64,000 bases of DNA from NCBI GenBank assembly GCA_963741985.1, contig CAVUKD010000003.1, positions 248,001-312,000 on the forward strand, in the 5' to 3' direction. The DNA comes from Cryomorpha sp963741985 (GTDB taxonomy: Bacteria > Bacteroidota > Bacteroidia > Flavobacteriales_D > Cryomorphaceae). The notes under the pieces were generated by a model. That model was not told the origin of the DNA, did not search any database, and worked only from the letters and a program-made list of their open reading frames with translations. The translations under genes and the position numbers were made by a program. Positions 63,845 through 64,000 of the stretch are shown here, one piece after another (the first letter of the stretch is position 1; every line of letters begins with the position of its first letter).

Positions 63845-64000
63845 GCAAAAAAGTTTTTAGCAAAGTCGAGAAGATACGTAAAGGACGGAAAGAAAAATAA
63901 AAGGTAAGAAGTTTAATTTTTCCCTAATTGAACTCCTTTCCGACCTTTGCGTAATCCCCTTAACCAGCGAAGCAAGTTAAGCCTCCACCTGCTCTCGCAT
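63845..64000. other. Window edge
   Basis: Non-coding apart from the last ~25 bases. On the minus strand these read ATG-CGA-GAG-CAG-GTG-GAG-GCT-TAA and could be the C-terminal codons (REQVEA) of a gene lying outside the window. Too short to support a call. Confidence 0.2.

Overview
The window comes from a Bacteroidota chromosome, probably a Flavobacteriales-type free-living or aquatic bacterium. Four kinds of evidence point there. Several secreted proteins end in type IX secretion (T9SS) C-terminal sorting domains. rho lies next to DUF4293 and DUF4199 genes. Two TPR/PD40 proteins resemble the T9SS factor PorE. Many genes are preceded by the Bacteroidota -7 box TAnnTTTG. The lineage below phylum is inference. 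No tRNA, rRNA, CRISPR array, IS transposase or phage module was seen.

Layout. 0-8.8 kb (minus strand): a giant secreted HYR-repeat/lamin-tail-domain protein, split into two reading frames by a +1 shift and carrying nine near-identical 240-bp repeats. 8.9-11.4 kb: a small accessory patch with a TIR-domain gene broken by one stop codon, then hypothetical, lipoprotein and membrane genes. 11.4-14.1 kb: a PKD-domain T9SS cargo and a DEAD-box helicase. 14.5-19.1 kb: FNT transporter, PLP decarboxylase, GT4 glycosyltransferase and VanX-like dipeptidase. 19.3-23.9 kb: outer-membrane uptake genes (porin-like barrel, small membrane protein, TonB-dependent receptor) ending in a good terminator. 24.0-27.4 kb: TerB-like protein, ArnT-like glycosyltransferase, mnmA. 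27.4-29.1 kb: a decayed segment holding a frameshifted T9SS-type cargo, bounded by a 43-bp direct repeat derived from the 3' end of the DUF4293 gene. 29.1-32.4 kb: DUF4293, rho with a long disordered insert, DUF4199. 32.4-33.06 kb: remnant of a GxxExxY cassette with its flanking repeats. 33.1-38.4 kb: Mpl-like Mur ligase, metallo-beta-lactamase-fold hydrolase, recR, and a GT2 fused to a degenerate sugar-phosphate transferase region. 38.6-46.2 kb: a T9SS cargo, a 2-oxoacid dehydrogenase E2, two PorE-like proteins, an exonuclease and a fumarylacetoacetate-hydrolase-fold enzyme. 46.4-53.0 kb: GCS2-CBS ligase coupled to an AstE/AspA-type deacylase, an M23/LysM endopeptidase and a class A PBP. 53.2-64 kb: an interrupted DUF6090-like gene, an OMP_b-brl_3 receptor, katG, a CFA-type methyltransferase, a vanadium-haloperoxidase/PAP2 lipoprotein with a small partner lipoprotein, and a GNAT acetyltransferase.

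Common themes are cell-envelope construction (Mpl, PBP1A, M23, VanX-like, glycosyltransferases), T9SS export (PorE-like proteins and several cargos) and outer-membrane uptake. No single large new system is evident. The most interesting items are the nested, split giant adhesin, the GCS2-CBS/deacylase pair, the PorE-like pair, and several decayed accessory genes (TIR, GxxExxY, T9SS cargo, DUF6090) that simple ORF calling does not reveal.
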